From an uncultured Reyranella sp. (GTDB taxonomy: Bacteria > Pseudomonadota > Alphaproteobacteria > Reyranellales > Reyranellaceae), in the NCBI GenBank assembly GCA_937919085.1, contig CALFRN010000038.1, positions 1 through 38,470 of the forward strand: a stretch of 38,470 nucleotides of DNA, written 5' to 3'. Numbering within the stretch: the first letter of the stretch is position 1; each line of letters begins with the position of its first letter. Below, in pieces: positions 10,334 through 18,575 of the stretch. The notes under the pieces were generated by a model. The model was not told the origin of the DNA. It was given only the letters and a program-made list of their open reading frames with translations, and did not search any database. A program made the position numbers and the translations under genes.

Positions 10334-11178
10334 GGTGCGAGCGTCAGGCCTTCGTGGGCGACAAGGGCGCGTGGCAGTCCATGTGGCGCGTTACCCGGAC
10401 GCAATGCCGCCGCATCGCGCGCGACGCCGTCCATGAAGGCGTCGTCATGGCTGGGGTCGTGATGGAATATGGCAAGCGTGCCGACACCTGCGGCATCGGC
10501 AATCCGCACGCCTTCCTGCCAGGTCGAGTGGCCCCAGCCGCGATAGCGCGGGTATTCGGCATCGGTGTAACTGCAGTCGTAGATCATTACGTCGGCGCCA
10601 CGGCAAAGATCGACGATGACCTCATCGCGTTTGCCCTCGTGGTGCTCGGTGTCGGTGATGTAGCAGATCGATTTGCCGCCGTGCTCGATGCGATAGCCGG
10701 TGGCGCCATTGGGGTGGTGGAGCGGTGCCGTGCGCATGCTGACCGTGCCGCTGGTGAGCGACTGTCCGCTCCTGAATTCCTTGAACTCGACCGCCGCCTG
10801 AAAGATTTCGAGCGACACAGGGTAGAGCGGTGCCTGCATCAGGTGGCCGACAACCTTCTTCAGCGTGTACGGCGCCTCGAGGTGGCCCGCCCACATACGT
10901 ACGGAATTGCGACGCTCGAACAGCGGCGCGAAAAAGGTAAGACCCGAGATGTGATCGAGGTGGGTATGGGTGAAGTAAATATCGATGTCGAGTGGCGCAT
11001 GACGTGCGAGTTCGAGCCCGAGCGTGCGAATGCCGGTGCCAGCATCGAATATCAGCCGTCGGCCCCCGGCCGTGACCTCCAGGCAGGACGTATTTCCGCC
11101 GTAGCGCGTGTACTCGGCGCCCGCGCACGAAATCGAGCCGCGCACACCCCAGAATCGGACTTTCAGACCGTCGGCCAA
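10330..11178 (-). CDS. MBL-fold metallo-hydrolase, phosphodiesterase-like
   Basis: This 282-residue protein begins with KVRFWGVRGSI and contains the metallo-beta-lactamase metal motif THTHLDH, then further ligands (a His in APLHHPNG, Asp in ITDTEH and DCSYTD, His in FHHDPSH). The family includes phosphodiesterases and related hydrolases acting on nucleotides or RNA ends. It is the first gene of a run that continues through a methyltransferase to the adenylate cyclase, so a role in cyclic nucleotide turnover is possible but not shown. The start is a TTG at 11178 with AGGGA eight bases upstream. No signal peptide is visible. Confidence 0.85.
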   Translation of the reverse strand: MADGLKVRFWGVRGSISCAGAEYTRYGGNTSCLEVTAGGRRLIFDAGTGIRTLGLELARHAPLDIDIYFTHTHLDHISGLTFFAPLFERRNSVRMWAGHLEAPYTLKKVVGHLMQAPLYPVSLEIFQAAVEFKEFRSGQSLTSGTVSMRTAPLHHPNGATGYRIEHGGKSICYITDTEHHEGKRDEVIVDLCRGADVMIYDCSYTDAEYPRYRGWGHSTWQEGVRIADAAGVGTLAIFHHDPSHDDAFMDGVARDAAALRPGNAPHGLPRALVAHEGLTLAP

Positions 11179-11337
11179 AGTTTCGTTCCCTTATTGCGCC
11201 GGACACTGCCCCTCGCAGCGCAGAGTCCACGGGCAGATGGCTTGCGTCAACCGAAGCAGGCCCTTCGGGGCGCCCCCAAGATATTCCCTTTTTCACGTAT
11301 TGTTGCACGCCACGGTCAAATCGCCGGTCCGGCCTCG

Positions 11338-11365
11338 TTGCCTGCCGGCCCGTTCAAGGTAATAC
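11338..11365 (+). promoter_or_regulatory. Possible promoter of hspQ giving a very short or absent leader
   Basis: TTGCCT (11338-11343) and TAATAC (11360-11365) are 16 bases apart; transcription would start within one or two bases of the hspQ ATG at 11373. No ribosome-binding site is seen at normal distance, as AAGG lies 13 bases upstream. The hexamers are only moderate matches. Confidence 0.3.
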
Positions 11366-11372
11366 TTACGTC

Positions 11373-11744
11373 ATGGATATCGACAATCAGCCCGCCCACC
11401 CGACGATCGTCGGGTCGCCCACGCGTACGGCGAAGTTCGCCATCGGCCAGGTGGTGAAGCATCGCATTTATCCGTTCAGGGGCGTCATTTTCGATGTCGA
11501 TCCGGAGTTCGCCAATACCGAGGCGTGGTTGACGTCGATTCCGGCCGAGGTCCGCCCGCGACGCGACCAGCCGTTCTACCATCTGCTGGCTGAGAACGCT
11601 CAGACGACCTATGTCGCTTATGTCTCGGAACAGAATCTGTTGCCCGACAACACCGGCAAGCCCGTGTCGCATCCTCAGGTTCCGCATTTCTTCAAGGAGT
11701 TGAAACGCGGCCTTTACGTTTCGCGCGGCCGCGCCCTGCATTGA
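11373..11744 (+). CDS. hspQ: Heat shock protein HspQ (YccV/hemimethylated-DNA-binding family)
   Basis: The 123-residue protein matches HspQ over nearly its whole length: FAIGQVVKHRIYPFRGVIFD, DPEFANTE, FYHLLAENAQTTYVAYVSEQNL and HPQVPHFFKE. In enterobacteria HspQ is a heat-shock protein that acts as a specificity-enhancing factor of Lon protease and was first described as affecting DnaA and hemimethylated DNA. The N-terminal 20 residues are variable. It stands alone between divergent MBL-fold and convergent RraA-like genes. The 194 bases upstream (11179-11372) hold only the weak promoter noted separately. Confidence 0.93.
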   Translation: MDIDNQPAHPTIVGSPTRTAKFAIGQVVKHRIYPFRGVIFDVDPEFANTEAWLTSIPAEVRPRRDQPFYHLLAENAQTTYVAYVSEQNLLPDNTGKPVSHPQVPHFFKELKRGLYVSRGRALH

Positions 11745-11891
11745 TCTTGATAATGCCCAAGCCGGTGATCGTACCGGATTTGTAGCAGCACGACGCGGCG
11801 GCAGAGTCGTCGGGCGCCAAAGGCCTCCGGCGGCTTTCAATCCGCAGCCGGCTATGGCCGCCCAAAGCGCCGCTCAGTGCCAGTGCATCGC

Positions 11892-12596
11892 TCAGTGAAT
11901 GTCTTCGGAAGCAGCGAAGGCCTTGCGCAGGACTTCGATACTGAAGCTTTTCTTTTTGGCGGCATCCAGAATCACCTTCTCCTTGCGCGCCAGGAGCTTG
12001 ATCGCCGCCGGAAGCTTGGCCGCCAGATCCCGGGGAATAACCACGGCGCCGTGTCGGTCGGCGTGGATCAGATCGCCCGGAACCACGGTCATGCCGAAAA
12101 TATCGACCGGCATGCCCCAGCCTTCGACGTGCACGAAAGCGTGGCTGGGCCCGACCTTGCCGGCGAGGATCGGGAAGCCCTTGGCCAGCACGCCCAGATC
12201 ACGGACCGACCCGTTGGTGACGCAGCCCAAAACGCCCAGTCCGCGATGCACGGTGCTGTTGACCTCGCCCCACATCGCGCCCGTGCCGGGGTTGGCATCG
12301 AGGTCCTGGATGACTGCAATGGTCGGCCCCGCACCGCTTACGACATATTCGTACCAGCCGACGCGCTTGGCCTTCTTCTCGGCGGCAGAACCGATCGCCG
12401 GCTGGGCGGCCCGGATGACGCCGGTACGGGCAAAGCCGACCATCGGCGGTGCGTTGGGCTCGGTGGGATGCATGTGTTGGGTGGTAAAGCCGGTGGCAGT
12501 ACGGACACCGCGGGCTTCTTCAAGGGCATTGCAGATGGTCGGGGTGTCGACCGCCCGCAGCGCGCCGAAGAGCCTGTCCTGGGTCTTCTTGTCCAT
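11892..12596 (-). CDS. RraA-like / 4-hydroxy-4-methyl-2-oxoglutarate aldolase family protein
   Basis: The 234-residue protein has the RraA-like fold signatures: an N-terminal DTPTICNALEE segment, GAMWGEVNSTVHRGLG, the G-S-V-R-D element carrying the Arg and metal-associated Asp, and PGDLIHADRHGAVVIP. The family contains class II pyruvate aldolases and oxaloacetate decarboxylases as well as the RNase E inhibitor RraA. Its length and the extended C-terminus fit the aldolase-like group better than RraA itself. It lies 14 bases after the solute-binding-protein gene, suggesting shared transcription. GAGGAG lies ten bases before the ATG. The exact substrate is not known. Confidence 0.85.
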   Translation of the reverse strand: MDKKTQDRLFGALRAVDTPTICNALEEARGVRTATGFTTQHMHPTEPNAPPMVGFARTGVIRAAQPAIGSAAEKKAKRVGWYEYVVSGAGPTIAVIQDLDANPGTGAMWGEVNSTVHRGLGVLGCVTNGSVRDLGVLAKGFPILAGKVGPSHAFVHVEGWGMPVDIFGMTVVPGDLIHADRHGAVVIPRDLAAKLPAAIKLLARKEKVILDAAKKKSFSIEVLRKAFAASEDIH

Positions 12597-12610
12597 TGTC
12601 CGCCGTCTCC

Positions 12611-13432
12611 TCAGTTCAGTGCGAAAGGAAAATACTTCTCGTTGATCTTCTTGTATGTGCCGTCGCTCAGCATCGTACCCAGTGCTTTATTGAAGGCGTC
12701 ACGCAGCTTCGCATCTTCCTTGCGCAGGCCCGCCGCGACGCCAATGCCCAGCATCTGGTTGTCCTTGATGTCCTGGCCGATCAATTCGCAACATTTGCCT
12801 TCCTGCTTCTGACTCCACAGCCAGAGCTCGACCTTGTCGCCAAACACCGCATCGACCTCGTCAGCGGCGAGTGCGCCGAGCGCCTCGGCGACCGTGCCGT
12901 AGCGCTTGAGCTGGGCGGAGCGGCGGAAGCTCTTGTCGGCCCAGTCGGCGTGCATCGAATCTTTCTGGATGCCGATCCGCTTGTTGCGCAGCAGCGACGG
13001 CGGTCCATCGAACGGCGCGCCTTTCTGTGCGATGAACGCGCCGGGCGACAGATAGTAGCGGCGCGACAAGCCGAGGCGCTTGCGGCGTTCGCTGGTTACA
13101 TCCAGCGATGACATGATGATGTCGAATTTCTTATCGAGCAGTCCGGGGATCAGTTCATCCCACTTGAAGGCAGCGAACTCACATTCGGCTTTCATGCGCT
13201 GGCAGGCTTCCTGCGCCAGTTCCATTTCGAAGCCTGCCGGCATGCCCTTGCGATCGAGATAGTTGAAGGGCGGGAAGGCAGCTTCCGTGGCGATCGTGAT
13301 CTTGAAAGCAGGCGGCGTGAAGGGCGACTTGGGCGCGGGCTTTGCCGGCGTCGGCTTGGCCGCCGGCCGGTTCTGCGCGAACGCCGGGCCCGCGGCCGCC
13401 ATCAGCATCGCGAAAAGCACCAGCCATCTCAT
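12611..13432 (-). CDS. Periplasmic solute-binding protein, amino-acid ABC family
   Basis: The 273-residue protein has a signal peptide ending in GPAFA-Q near residue 20, a Pro/Ala/Lys-rich linker, then a type II periplasmic binding domain (SBP_bac_3): ATEAAFPPFNY, GFEMELAQEAC, KWDELIPGLLDKKFDIIMSS, LDVTSERRK. This family binds polar amino acids, opines or related small molecules for ABC importers. No permease or ATPase gene of that kind is in the window, so its partners must lie elsewhere, or it acts alone. The ATG at 13432 overlaps the hemW stop (ATGA), which fixes the start. Confidence 0.9.
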   Translation of the reverse strand: MRWLVLFAMLMAAAGPAFAQNRPAAKPTPAKPAPKSPFTPPAFKITIATEAAFPPFNYLDRKGMPAGFEMELAQEACQRMKAECEFAAFKWDELIPGLLDKKFDIIMSSLDVTSERRKRLGLSRRYYLSPGAFIAQKGAPFDGPPSLLRNKRIGIQKDSMHADWADKSFRRSAQLKRYGTVAEALGALAADEVDAVFGDKVELWLWSQKQEGKCCELIGQDIKDNQMLGIGVAAGLRKEDAKLRDAFNKALGTMLSDGTYKKINEKYFPFALN

Positions 13433-14583
13433 GCGATCAGTCGCTCCAGCAGGGCGTTGAGGCGCTGCCGGCCGGCTGGCGTCGCAGACAGACGATCCGG
13501 CCGGATTTCGAGGAACCCCGCCTCGACCAGCGGCGCGAGCCGGGCCTCGCCGAGCGCGGCGACCGGATCGGCGCCGGTGACGGATGCGAACGTGGCGCGA
13601 TCGATGCCGTCGGCCAGCCGCAGTCCCATCATCAATGCCTCCTCCACCAGGTCCTGTCCGGCGACGACAGTGCTTTCTGCCGTGCCATGTCCGGTCCTTT
13701 CGACCGCGTCCAGCCAAGCCTCCGGGCCGCTCGCCCGGCGGGTCGCCCGCTTGGTGACGCCCTCCGCGAAGCGGCCGTGCGCGCCCGGCCCGATACCGAC
13801 GTAATCCTGATACCGCCAGTAGATCAAATTATGGCGGCAGGCAGCCCCCGGCCGCGCGTGATTGGAAATCTCGTAGGCCGGCAGGCCCGCGCTCGTGAGG
13901 CGGGCCTGGGTCGCCTCGAACATCGCGGCGCCCGCGTCTTCGTCGGGCAGGGCAAAGGCGCCACGGGCATGGTCGGTGAAGAAGCGCGTGCCGCGTTCGA
14001 TCGTCAATTGATAGAGCGAGAGGTGTTCACTTGCCAATGCAAGCGCCCGCTCCAGTTCGTTGGCCCAGGTCTCGGGCGTCTGGCCCGGGAGGGCATAGAT
14101 CAGGTCGAACGAGAAGCGGGAAAAATGGCGGCGTGCGATATCGAGGGCGGCCAGCGCCTCGGCGGCCGAATGTTCGCGGCCCAGGAATTTCAGCGACCCG
14201 GCATCCAGTGCCTGCACGCCCAGCGACAGACGATTGACGCCAGCGTCGGCCAGCGCCGCGAATCGGTCAGACTCGACAGAGGTTGGATTGGCCTCCAGGG
14301 TGATCTCGATCTCGCCTGCACAGTCCCACTGCGCCTTGATGCGTTCGATAACGGCGGCGACGGTCTCGGGCGCCATCAGCGACGGCGTGCCCCCGCCAAA
14401 GAAGATCGTCTCGACGCGGCGGCCCGGCGCTTCGTGAGCGGCATGCTCCAGTTCTTTCAGCAGGGCGTCTCGCCATCGCGCCTGCTCGATGCCGTCGCGC
14501 ACATGGCTGTTGAAATCGCAATAGGGACACTTCGATTTACAGAAGGGCCAATGGACGTAGACGCCGAGCGGCGGCGCGCTCAT
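13429..14583 (-). CDS. hemW: Radical SAM heme chaperone HemW
   Basis: The 384-residue protein begins with LGVYVHWPFCKSKCPYCDF, the CX3CX2C iron-sulfur motif of radical SAM proteins, followed by FFGGGTPSLM and the C-terminal HemN/HemW domain. The short N-terminus and the position after rph and rdgB identify it as HemW, a heme-binding chaperone for heme insertion into respiratory enzymes, rather than the coproporphyrinogen dehydrogenase HemN. The ATG at 14583 overlaps the rdgB stop (ATGA); an upstream ATG three codons earlier is less likely. Confidence 0.93.
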   Translation of the reverse strand: MSAPPLGVYVHWPFCKSKCPYCDFNSHVRDGIEQARWRDALLKELEHAAHEAPGRRVETIFFGGGTPSLMAPETVAAVIERIKAQWDCAGEIEITLEANPTSVESDRFAALADAGVNRLSLGVQALDAGSLKFLGREHSAAEALAALDIARRHFSRFSFDLIYALPGQTPETWANELERALALASEHLSLYQLTIERGTRFFTDHARGAFALPDEDAGAAMFEATQARLTSAGLPAYEISNHARPGAACRHNLIYWRYQDYVGIGPGAHGRFAEGVTKRATRRASGPEAWLDAVERTGHGTAESTVVAGQDLVEEALMMGLRLADGIDRATFASVTGADPVAALGEARLAPLVEAGFLEIRPDRLSATPAGRQRLNALLERLIA

Positions 14584-15194
14584 TCGAAGCACGCCTCGAC
14601 CATCATCCGAAAGGCGCGCCCACGATGGCTGATGGCGTTCTTCTCGGCATCCGACATTTCAGCCGTTGTCCGGGTGTCACCTTTCGGCTGGAAGCAGGGA
14701 TCGTAGCCATGACCGCCGGTACCGCGCGGTGGCCAGACGATGCTGCCGTCGAGCGTGCCGTGAAACAGCTCCAGATGCTCGTCAGGCCAGGCCAATGCCA
14801 GCACGCAATGGAAGGTCGCGGCGCGAGCGGCGTCCGTGTGCGGCACGTTGCGTACGTGAAGCTCGTCCTGGATGCGGCGCATGCCGACCAAGGCATCCCG
14901 GGTCGGGCCTTCCCAGTCGGCGGTATAGAGACCGGGCTGGTCATCGAGCGCACGAACGCCAAGACCGGAATCGTCTGCCAGGGCTGGCAGGCCGCTGGCG
15001 CGGCTCGCGGCCAGAGCCTTGATCGTGGCGTTCTCCTCGAAAGTCGTGCCGGTCTCGTCTGGCGCGGCAAGGCCCAGTTCGCCGGCCGAGACGATCTCGA
15101 TGCCGAAGGGTGAGAGGAACATGGCGATTTCGCCCGCCTTGCCACGGTTGTGCGTGGCCACGACCAGTTTGGGCAAGGCGAAGCGGCGCGCCAT
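14580..15194 (-). CDS. rdgB: Non-canonical purine NTP pyrophosphatase RdgB (Ham1 family)
   Basis: The 204-residue enzyme hydrolyses dITP, ITP and XTP to the monophosphates, keeping deaminated purines out of nucleic acids. Visible motifs are VVATHNRGKAGEI, TFEENATIKA, ALADDSGL with the catalytic Asp, GYDPCFQP, and ISHRGRA near the C-terminus. Length is normal for the family. The ATG at 15194 shares a base with the rph stop (TGATG), so the long upstream extension of the frame is not used. Confidence 0.95.
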   Translation of the reverse strand: MARRFALPKLVVATHNRGKAGEIAMFLSPFGIEIVSAGELGLAAPDETGTTFEENATIKALAASRASGLPALADDSGLGVRALDDQPGLYTADWEGPTRDALVGMRRIQDELHVRNVPHTDAARAATFHCVLALAWPDEHLELFHGTLDGSIVWPPRGTGGHGYDPCFQPKGDTRTTAEMSDAEKNAISHRGRAFRMMVEACFE

Positions 15195-15913
15195 CAGGTC
15201 CGGCCGATCGCCAGACGCTGCAGATGGGCCAATTCGCCAACGCCCTTTTTGGCCAGCTCCAGGAGTTCCATGAATTGGGCTTCGCTGAATGGCTTGTCTT
15301 CCGCAGTACCCTGGACCTCGACGATGCCGCCGTCGCCGGTCAGTACGAAGTTGGCATCGGCCTGGGCCTTCGAGTCCTCGGGATAGTCGAGGTCCAGCAC
15401 GGCTGTACCCTCGAACAGGCCGCACGAAACCGCGGCCACCTGGCCGGTGATCGGGTTGGCCGCGAGCTTGCCGTCCTTGATCAGGCGTTCGAAGGCGAAA
15501 TGCAGCGCCACCCACGCTCCGGTGATGCTGGCCGTGCGGGTACCGCCATCCGCCTGCAGTACGTCGCAATCGATATTTATCTGCCGCTCTCCCATGGCAG
15601 GCAGGTCGACCACGGCGCGCAACGCCCGGCCGATCAGGCGCTGGATCTCCTGGGTACGGCCCGACTGCTTGCCGCGAGCAGCCTCACGATCCGTGCGGGT
15701 ATGGGTCGAGCGCGGCAGCATGCCGTATTCGGCAGTAACCCAGCCGCGTCCCGAATTGCGCAGGAACGGCGGCACTTTCTCGTCAACCGAGGCGGTGCAC
15801 AGCAAATGGGTTTCACCGAATTTCACCAGGCACGAGCCTTCGGCGTAGCGGGAGAAACCGGGCTCGAGGGTAACCGGGCGTAATTGGTCGGGACTGCGGC
15901 CGGAAGGGCGCAT
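15194..15913 (-). CDS. rph: Ribonuclease PH
   Basis: The 239-residue phosphorolytic 3'-5' exoribonuclease trims tRNA 3' ends. It begins [14 protein letters not shown] and contains the conserved [29 protein letters not shown], the [15 protein letters not shown] helix, [19 protein letters not shown] and [17 protein letters not shown]. The ATG at 15913 has AGGAG six bases upstream; the frame stays open far beyond but only as antisense to hrcA. It heads the rph-rdgB-hemW run and is divergent from hrcA. Confidence 0.97.
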   Translation of the reverse strand: MRPSGRSPDQLRPVTLEPGFSRYAEGSCLVKFGETHLLCTASVDEKVPPFLRNSGRGWVTAEYGMLPRSTHTRTDREAARGKQSGRTQEIQRLIGRALRAVVDLPAMGERQINIDCDVLQADGGTRTASITGAWVALHFAFERLIKDGKLAANPITGQVAAVSCGLFEGTAVLDLDYPEDSKAQADANFVLTGDGGIVEVQGTAEDKPFSEAQFMELLELAKKGVGELAHLQRLAIGRT

Positions 15914-16016
15914 GGGCTTCTCCTCAAGGTGATTCGTCCGAATGGCGGGCGGCCGGTGTAGCGCCGGGGCGGCTTTAAATCCAGCCGTCTGGTTGGCTGC
16001 TACGCAGCGGCATTCA

Positions 16017-16045
16017 TTGACCCGACCCCTTGTACTACCTACATT
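16017..16045 (+). promoter_or_regulatory. hrcA promoter predicting a leaderless transcript
   Basis: TTGACC (16017-16022) and TACATT (16040-16045) are separated by exactly 17 bases. Counting from the -10 element, position +1 falls on the A of the hrcA ATG at 16052. There is no Shine-Dalgarno sequence upstream of that ATG. No CIRCE inverted repeat is seen in the 138-base divergent region shared with rph. Confidence 0.65.
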
Positions 16046-16051
16046 TTTTCC

Positions 16052-17155
16052 ATGGCGATCCACCGCATCAGTTCTCTCGGGGGCCTCCTCACGGACAGCC
16101 CGGCCGGCCAGCGACAGACGGCTTCGGTCGCCGAATTGAACGACCGCGCGCGCGAGGTTTTGCGTCTGGTGGTTGAAGCCTATGTCGAGACCGGTGAGCC
16201 GGTGGGGTCGCGGGCGCTGACGCGCAAGCTGACGGAGACCCTCTCGCCAGCCACCATCCGCAACATCATGGCCGACCTGCAGGATGTCGGGCTGCTCTAT
16301 GCGCCGCATACCTCTGCGGGCCGCCTGCCGACCGACGCCGGCCTCAAACTCTTCGTCAACGGCCTGCTCGAAGTCGGCAACCTTTCGGAAGACGAGCGGA
16401 CCAGCATCGAGGCGCGGTGTGCCACGGTCGGCCGCAGCGTCACCGAGGCGCTGGAGCAGGCGACCACGCTGCTGTCGGGCCTGTCGCGTTGCGCCGGTCT
16501 CGTGATGGCGCCCAAGACCGAACAGCCGCTGAAACACATCGAGTTCGTAAATCTCGGCCCCGGCCGCGCTCTGGTCGTGACGGTCACGCAGTCGGGTCAC
16601 GTCGAGAATCGCGTGATCGATACGCCGCTCGGCCTGCCGCCCTCGGCACTGGTCGAGGCCACCAACTATCTCAACGCGCGCCTGATGGGCCGCACTTTCG
16701 AGGACGCGCGCCGCCTCATCCTCGAGGATTTGAAGTTGAAGCGCGCCGAACTGAACGACCTCACCGCCAGGGTGATCGAGTCGGGGCTGGCGACCTGGGC
16801 CGGCGAGCCCGGCAGTGCGCTGATCGTGCGTGGCCAGGCGCGACTGCTTGAGGACATCACCGCCATTGCCGATCTCGAGCGGGTGCGCATCCTGTTCGAT
16901 GCGCTCGAACGCGGCGAGGGTTTCGTGCGCCTGCTCGAGCTCGCCAATGGCGCGTCGGGCGTGCAGATCTTCATCGGTTCCGACAATCCGCTGTTCGCCA
17001 ACACCGGCTGCTCGATGGTGGTGGCGCCGTTCCGTGATTCCCAGGAACGGATCCTCGGTGCCATCGGCGTGATCGGTCCGACGCGGCTCAATTATGCCCG
17101 CATCATCCCGCTGGTCGATTATACCGCCCGCGCCATCAGCCGCGTGGTCGGATAG
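16052..17155 (+). CDS. hrcA: Heat-inducible transcriptional repressor HrcA
   Basis: The 367-residue repressor has an N-terminal winged-helix domain ([64 protein letters not shown]), a central GAF-like dimerisation domain and a C-terminal segment with [19 protein letters not shown]. HrcA binds CIRCE elements upstream of groESL or dnaK genes and is folded by GroEL. The N-terminus has about 18 residues more than many homologs, so translation could begin later, but the promoter position favours the ATG at 16052. grpE, often next to hrcA, is not here; the next gene is convergent. Confidence 0.96.
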   Translation: MAIHRISSLGGLLTDSPAGQRQTASVAELNDRAREVLRLVVEAYVETGEPVGSRALTRKLTETLSPATIRNIMADLQDVGLLYAPHTSAGRLPTDAGLKLFVNGLLEVGNLSEDERTSIEARCATVGRSVTEALEQATTLLSGLSRCAGLVMAPKTEQPLKHIEFVNLGPGRALVVTVTQSGHVENRVIDTPLGLPPSALVEATNYLNARLMGRTFEDARRLILEDLKLKRAELNDLTARVIESGLATWAGEPGSALIVRGQARLLEDITAIADLERVRILFDALERGEGFVRLLELANGASGVQIFIGSDNPLFANTGCSMVVAPFRDSQERILGAIGVIGPTRLNYARIIPLVDYTARAISRVVG

Positions 17156-17162
17156 CGCGGCA

Positions 17163-17783
17163 CTACCAGTCCTTTTCGTCGAAATCCTCGGCCAATTTCA
17201 CCTCGGCATCCTGCGCCGCGACCTTCGCCTCGTCGGCGGCGGGATGGGCCAGCACCCTGAGGCGGGTTGCCGGGCCGATCAGCGTGACCAGCTCCAGGAG
17301 GTCGGCCTGGGCAAGGGCCACGCAGCCTTTGGTGGCGGAGTAATCCTTGCGCGCGATGTGGAGGAAAATGGCGCTGCCCCACTCGCCCTCGGGCGGATCG
17401 TCGTTGTAGCCGACCACGACCACGAGATCGTAGAGCTCGTCCTCGCGCCACATCTTCTCGGCGCTCCATTCGTTGGGCACATGGACCAGCCGGTTGTAGG
17501 TGGGTGAATGTGGATCGTCGCACCAGCCGTCGTGTTCGGAGATCGGCCGGGCCGGCAGGCGGACCTTGGGCAGCACCAGCCGGTCGTTGCGGAAGTAGAG
17601 GCGGCGCAGAGGGTACTCGCCGACCGGCGTTGCGGCGTCGCCCTCGACCTTGTCCTCGCGGATACCGCCTTCACCCACAGTGCAGCGCCAGCGCCGTGGG
17701 CCGAGCGTTGCCCAGCCGAGCGAGGTTTCGGCCGAATCGGTCTGAACGATCAAAACGTCTTCGTCGATATCGGGTGAGGACAT
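17163..17783 (-). CDS. L,D-transpeptidase catalytic-domain (YkuD-like) protein
   Basis: The 206-residue protein contains a YkuD-type catalytic domain: [12 protein letters not shown] near the start, then [16 protein letters not shown] with His142 and Cys154 in place of the usual HG and S-[HT]-G-C-[IV]-R motifs. In the family these enzymes make 3-3 cross-links in peptidoglycan or attach proteins to it. No signal peptide or membrane segment is visible at the N-terminus, which is acidic ([13 protein letters not shown]), so export is not evident. ATG at 17783 has AGGAG nine bases upstream. It converges on hrcA, with only seven bases between the stops. Confidence 0.85.
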   Translation of the reverse strand: MSSPDIDEDVLIVQTDSAETSLGWATLGPRRWRCTVGEGGIREDKVEGDAATPVGEYPLRRLYFRNDRLVLPKVRLPARPISEHDGWCDDPHSPTYNRLVHVPNEWSAEKMWREDELYDLVVVVGYNDDPPEGEWGSAIFLHIARKDYSATKGCVALAQADLLELVTLIGPATRLRVLAHPAADEAKVAAQDAEVKLAEDFDEKDW

Positions 17784-17835
17784 TGCCTGTAGCTCCTGTG
17801 CCCGCCATAAAGGCACGCTTCTGAGGGAGAAAGCG

Positions 17836-18537
17836 ATGGCTTATGTCGTGACGCCGCCGGCCACCGTTGGTGTACCGGTCAATGGAAGCGGCGATCTGTT
17901 CCCCGTTCGCCGCATTTTCTGCGTCGGCCGCAACTATGCCGCCCACGCACGCGAGATGGGTCACGATCCCGACCGCGAACCGCCATTCTTCTTCACCAAG
18001 CCAGCCGACGCCATTGTCGTCTGCGCCGACCCGGAAAATCCGACCAAGGTGGCCTATCCGCCCGCCACCAAGAACCTGCACCATGAGATGGAGTTGGTGG
18101 TGGCCATGAAATCGGGCGGGGCCGACATCCCGGTCGACAAGGCACTCGAGCACGTCTTCGGCTATGGCGTCGGTCTCGACATGACCCGCCGGGACCTGCA
18201 GAACCAAGCCAAGGACATGGGCCGTCCTTGGGACATGGGCAAGGGTTTCGACCAGTCCGCGCCGATCGGCGAGATCTTTCCCGCATCGAAGATCGGCCAC
18301 CCGTCGAGGGGCACGATCCAGCTCGACGTGAACGGCAAGACCCGCCAGAAATCCGACCTCAATGCGCTGATCTGGAGCGTGCCGGAGACGATCTCCTACC
18401 TCTCCGGGCTGGTGACACTTGCCGCCGGCGACCTGATCTACAGCGGCACGCCCGATGGTGTCGCCGCGGTGGTCAAGGGCGATACGCTGTCGGGCTTCGT
18501 CGATGGCTGTGGCACGGTGACCTGCACGTTGGTGTGA
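17836..18537 (+). CDS. Fumarylacetoacetate hydrolase family protein, fumarylpyruvate-hydrolase-like
   Basis: The 233-residue single-domain enzyme starts with a typical [20 protein letters not shown] segment, then [10 protein letters not shown]. Metal ligands are Glu84 and Glu86 in HHEMELVV and Asp115 in [10 protein letters not shown]; the C-terminal [10 protein letters not shown] loop is present. The length and N-terminus fit fumarylpyruvate hydrolase of the gentisate pathway better than fumarylacetoacetase, but other acylpyruvate or oxaloacetate-acting members are alike. No other gentisate gene is nearby. GGGAG lies six bases before the ATG. A 13-bp hairpin contains its stop codon. Confidence 0.88.
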   Translation: MAYVVTPPATVGVPVNGSGDLFPVRRIFCVGRNYAAHAREMGHDPDREPPFFFTKPADAIVVCADPENPTKVAYPPATKNLHHEMELVVAMKSGGADIPVDKALEHVFGYGVGLDMTRRDLQNQAKDMGRPWDMGKGFDQSAPIGEIFPASKIGHPSRGTIQLDVNGKTRQKSDLNALIWSVPETISYLSGLVTLAAGDLIYSGTPDGVAAVVKGDTLSGFVDGCGTVTCTLV

Positions 18538-18555
18538 GCTTGCTCGCACCAACGT
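18526..18555 (+). terminator. Terminator-like hairpin containing a stop codon
   Basis: ACGTTGGTGTGAG (18526-18538) pairs with CTCGCACCAACGT (18543-18555) over 13 bp with a single G-U pair and a four-base loop. The TGA of the hydrolase gene lies within the left arm. No T-tract follows. The next gene is convergent and ends at 18576. Confidence 0.6.
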
Positions 18556-18575
18556 AGGCGGGCGTGTGGACGCGC

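Noticed and set aside
11745-11891. Small inverted repeat CCGGT/ACCGG after hspQ as a terminator.
   Set aside because: The stem is only five base pairs with a weak T-run (ATTTGT); too frequent by chance in GC-rich DNA.
13429-14583. Annotation as coproporphyrinogen III dehydrogenase HemN.
   Set aside because: The short N-terminus before the cysteine motif and the rph-rdgB context fit HemW.
15914-16051. A CIRCE operator upstream of hrcA.
   Set aside because: No GAGTGCTAA-type inverted repeat was present in the divergent region on either strand.
15914-16600. Upstream extension of the rph frame across the hrcA gene.
   Set aside because: RNase PH homologs begin at MRPSGR, which has an AGGAG site; the extension is antisense to hrcA.
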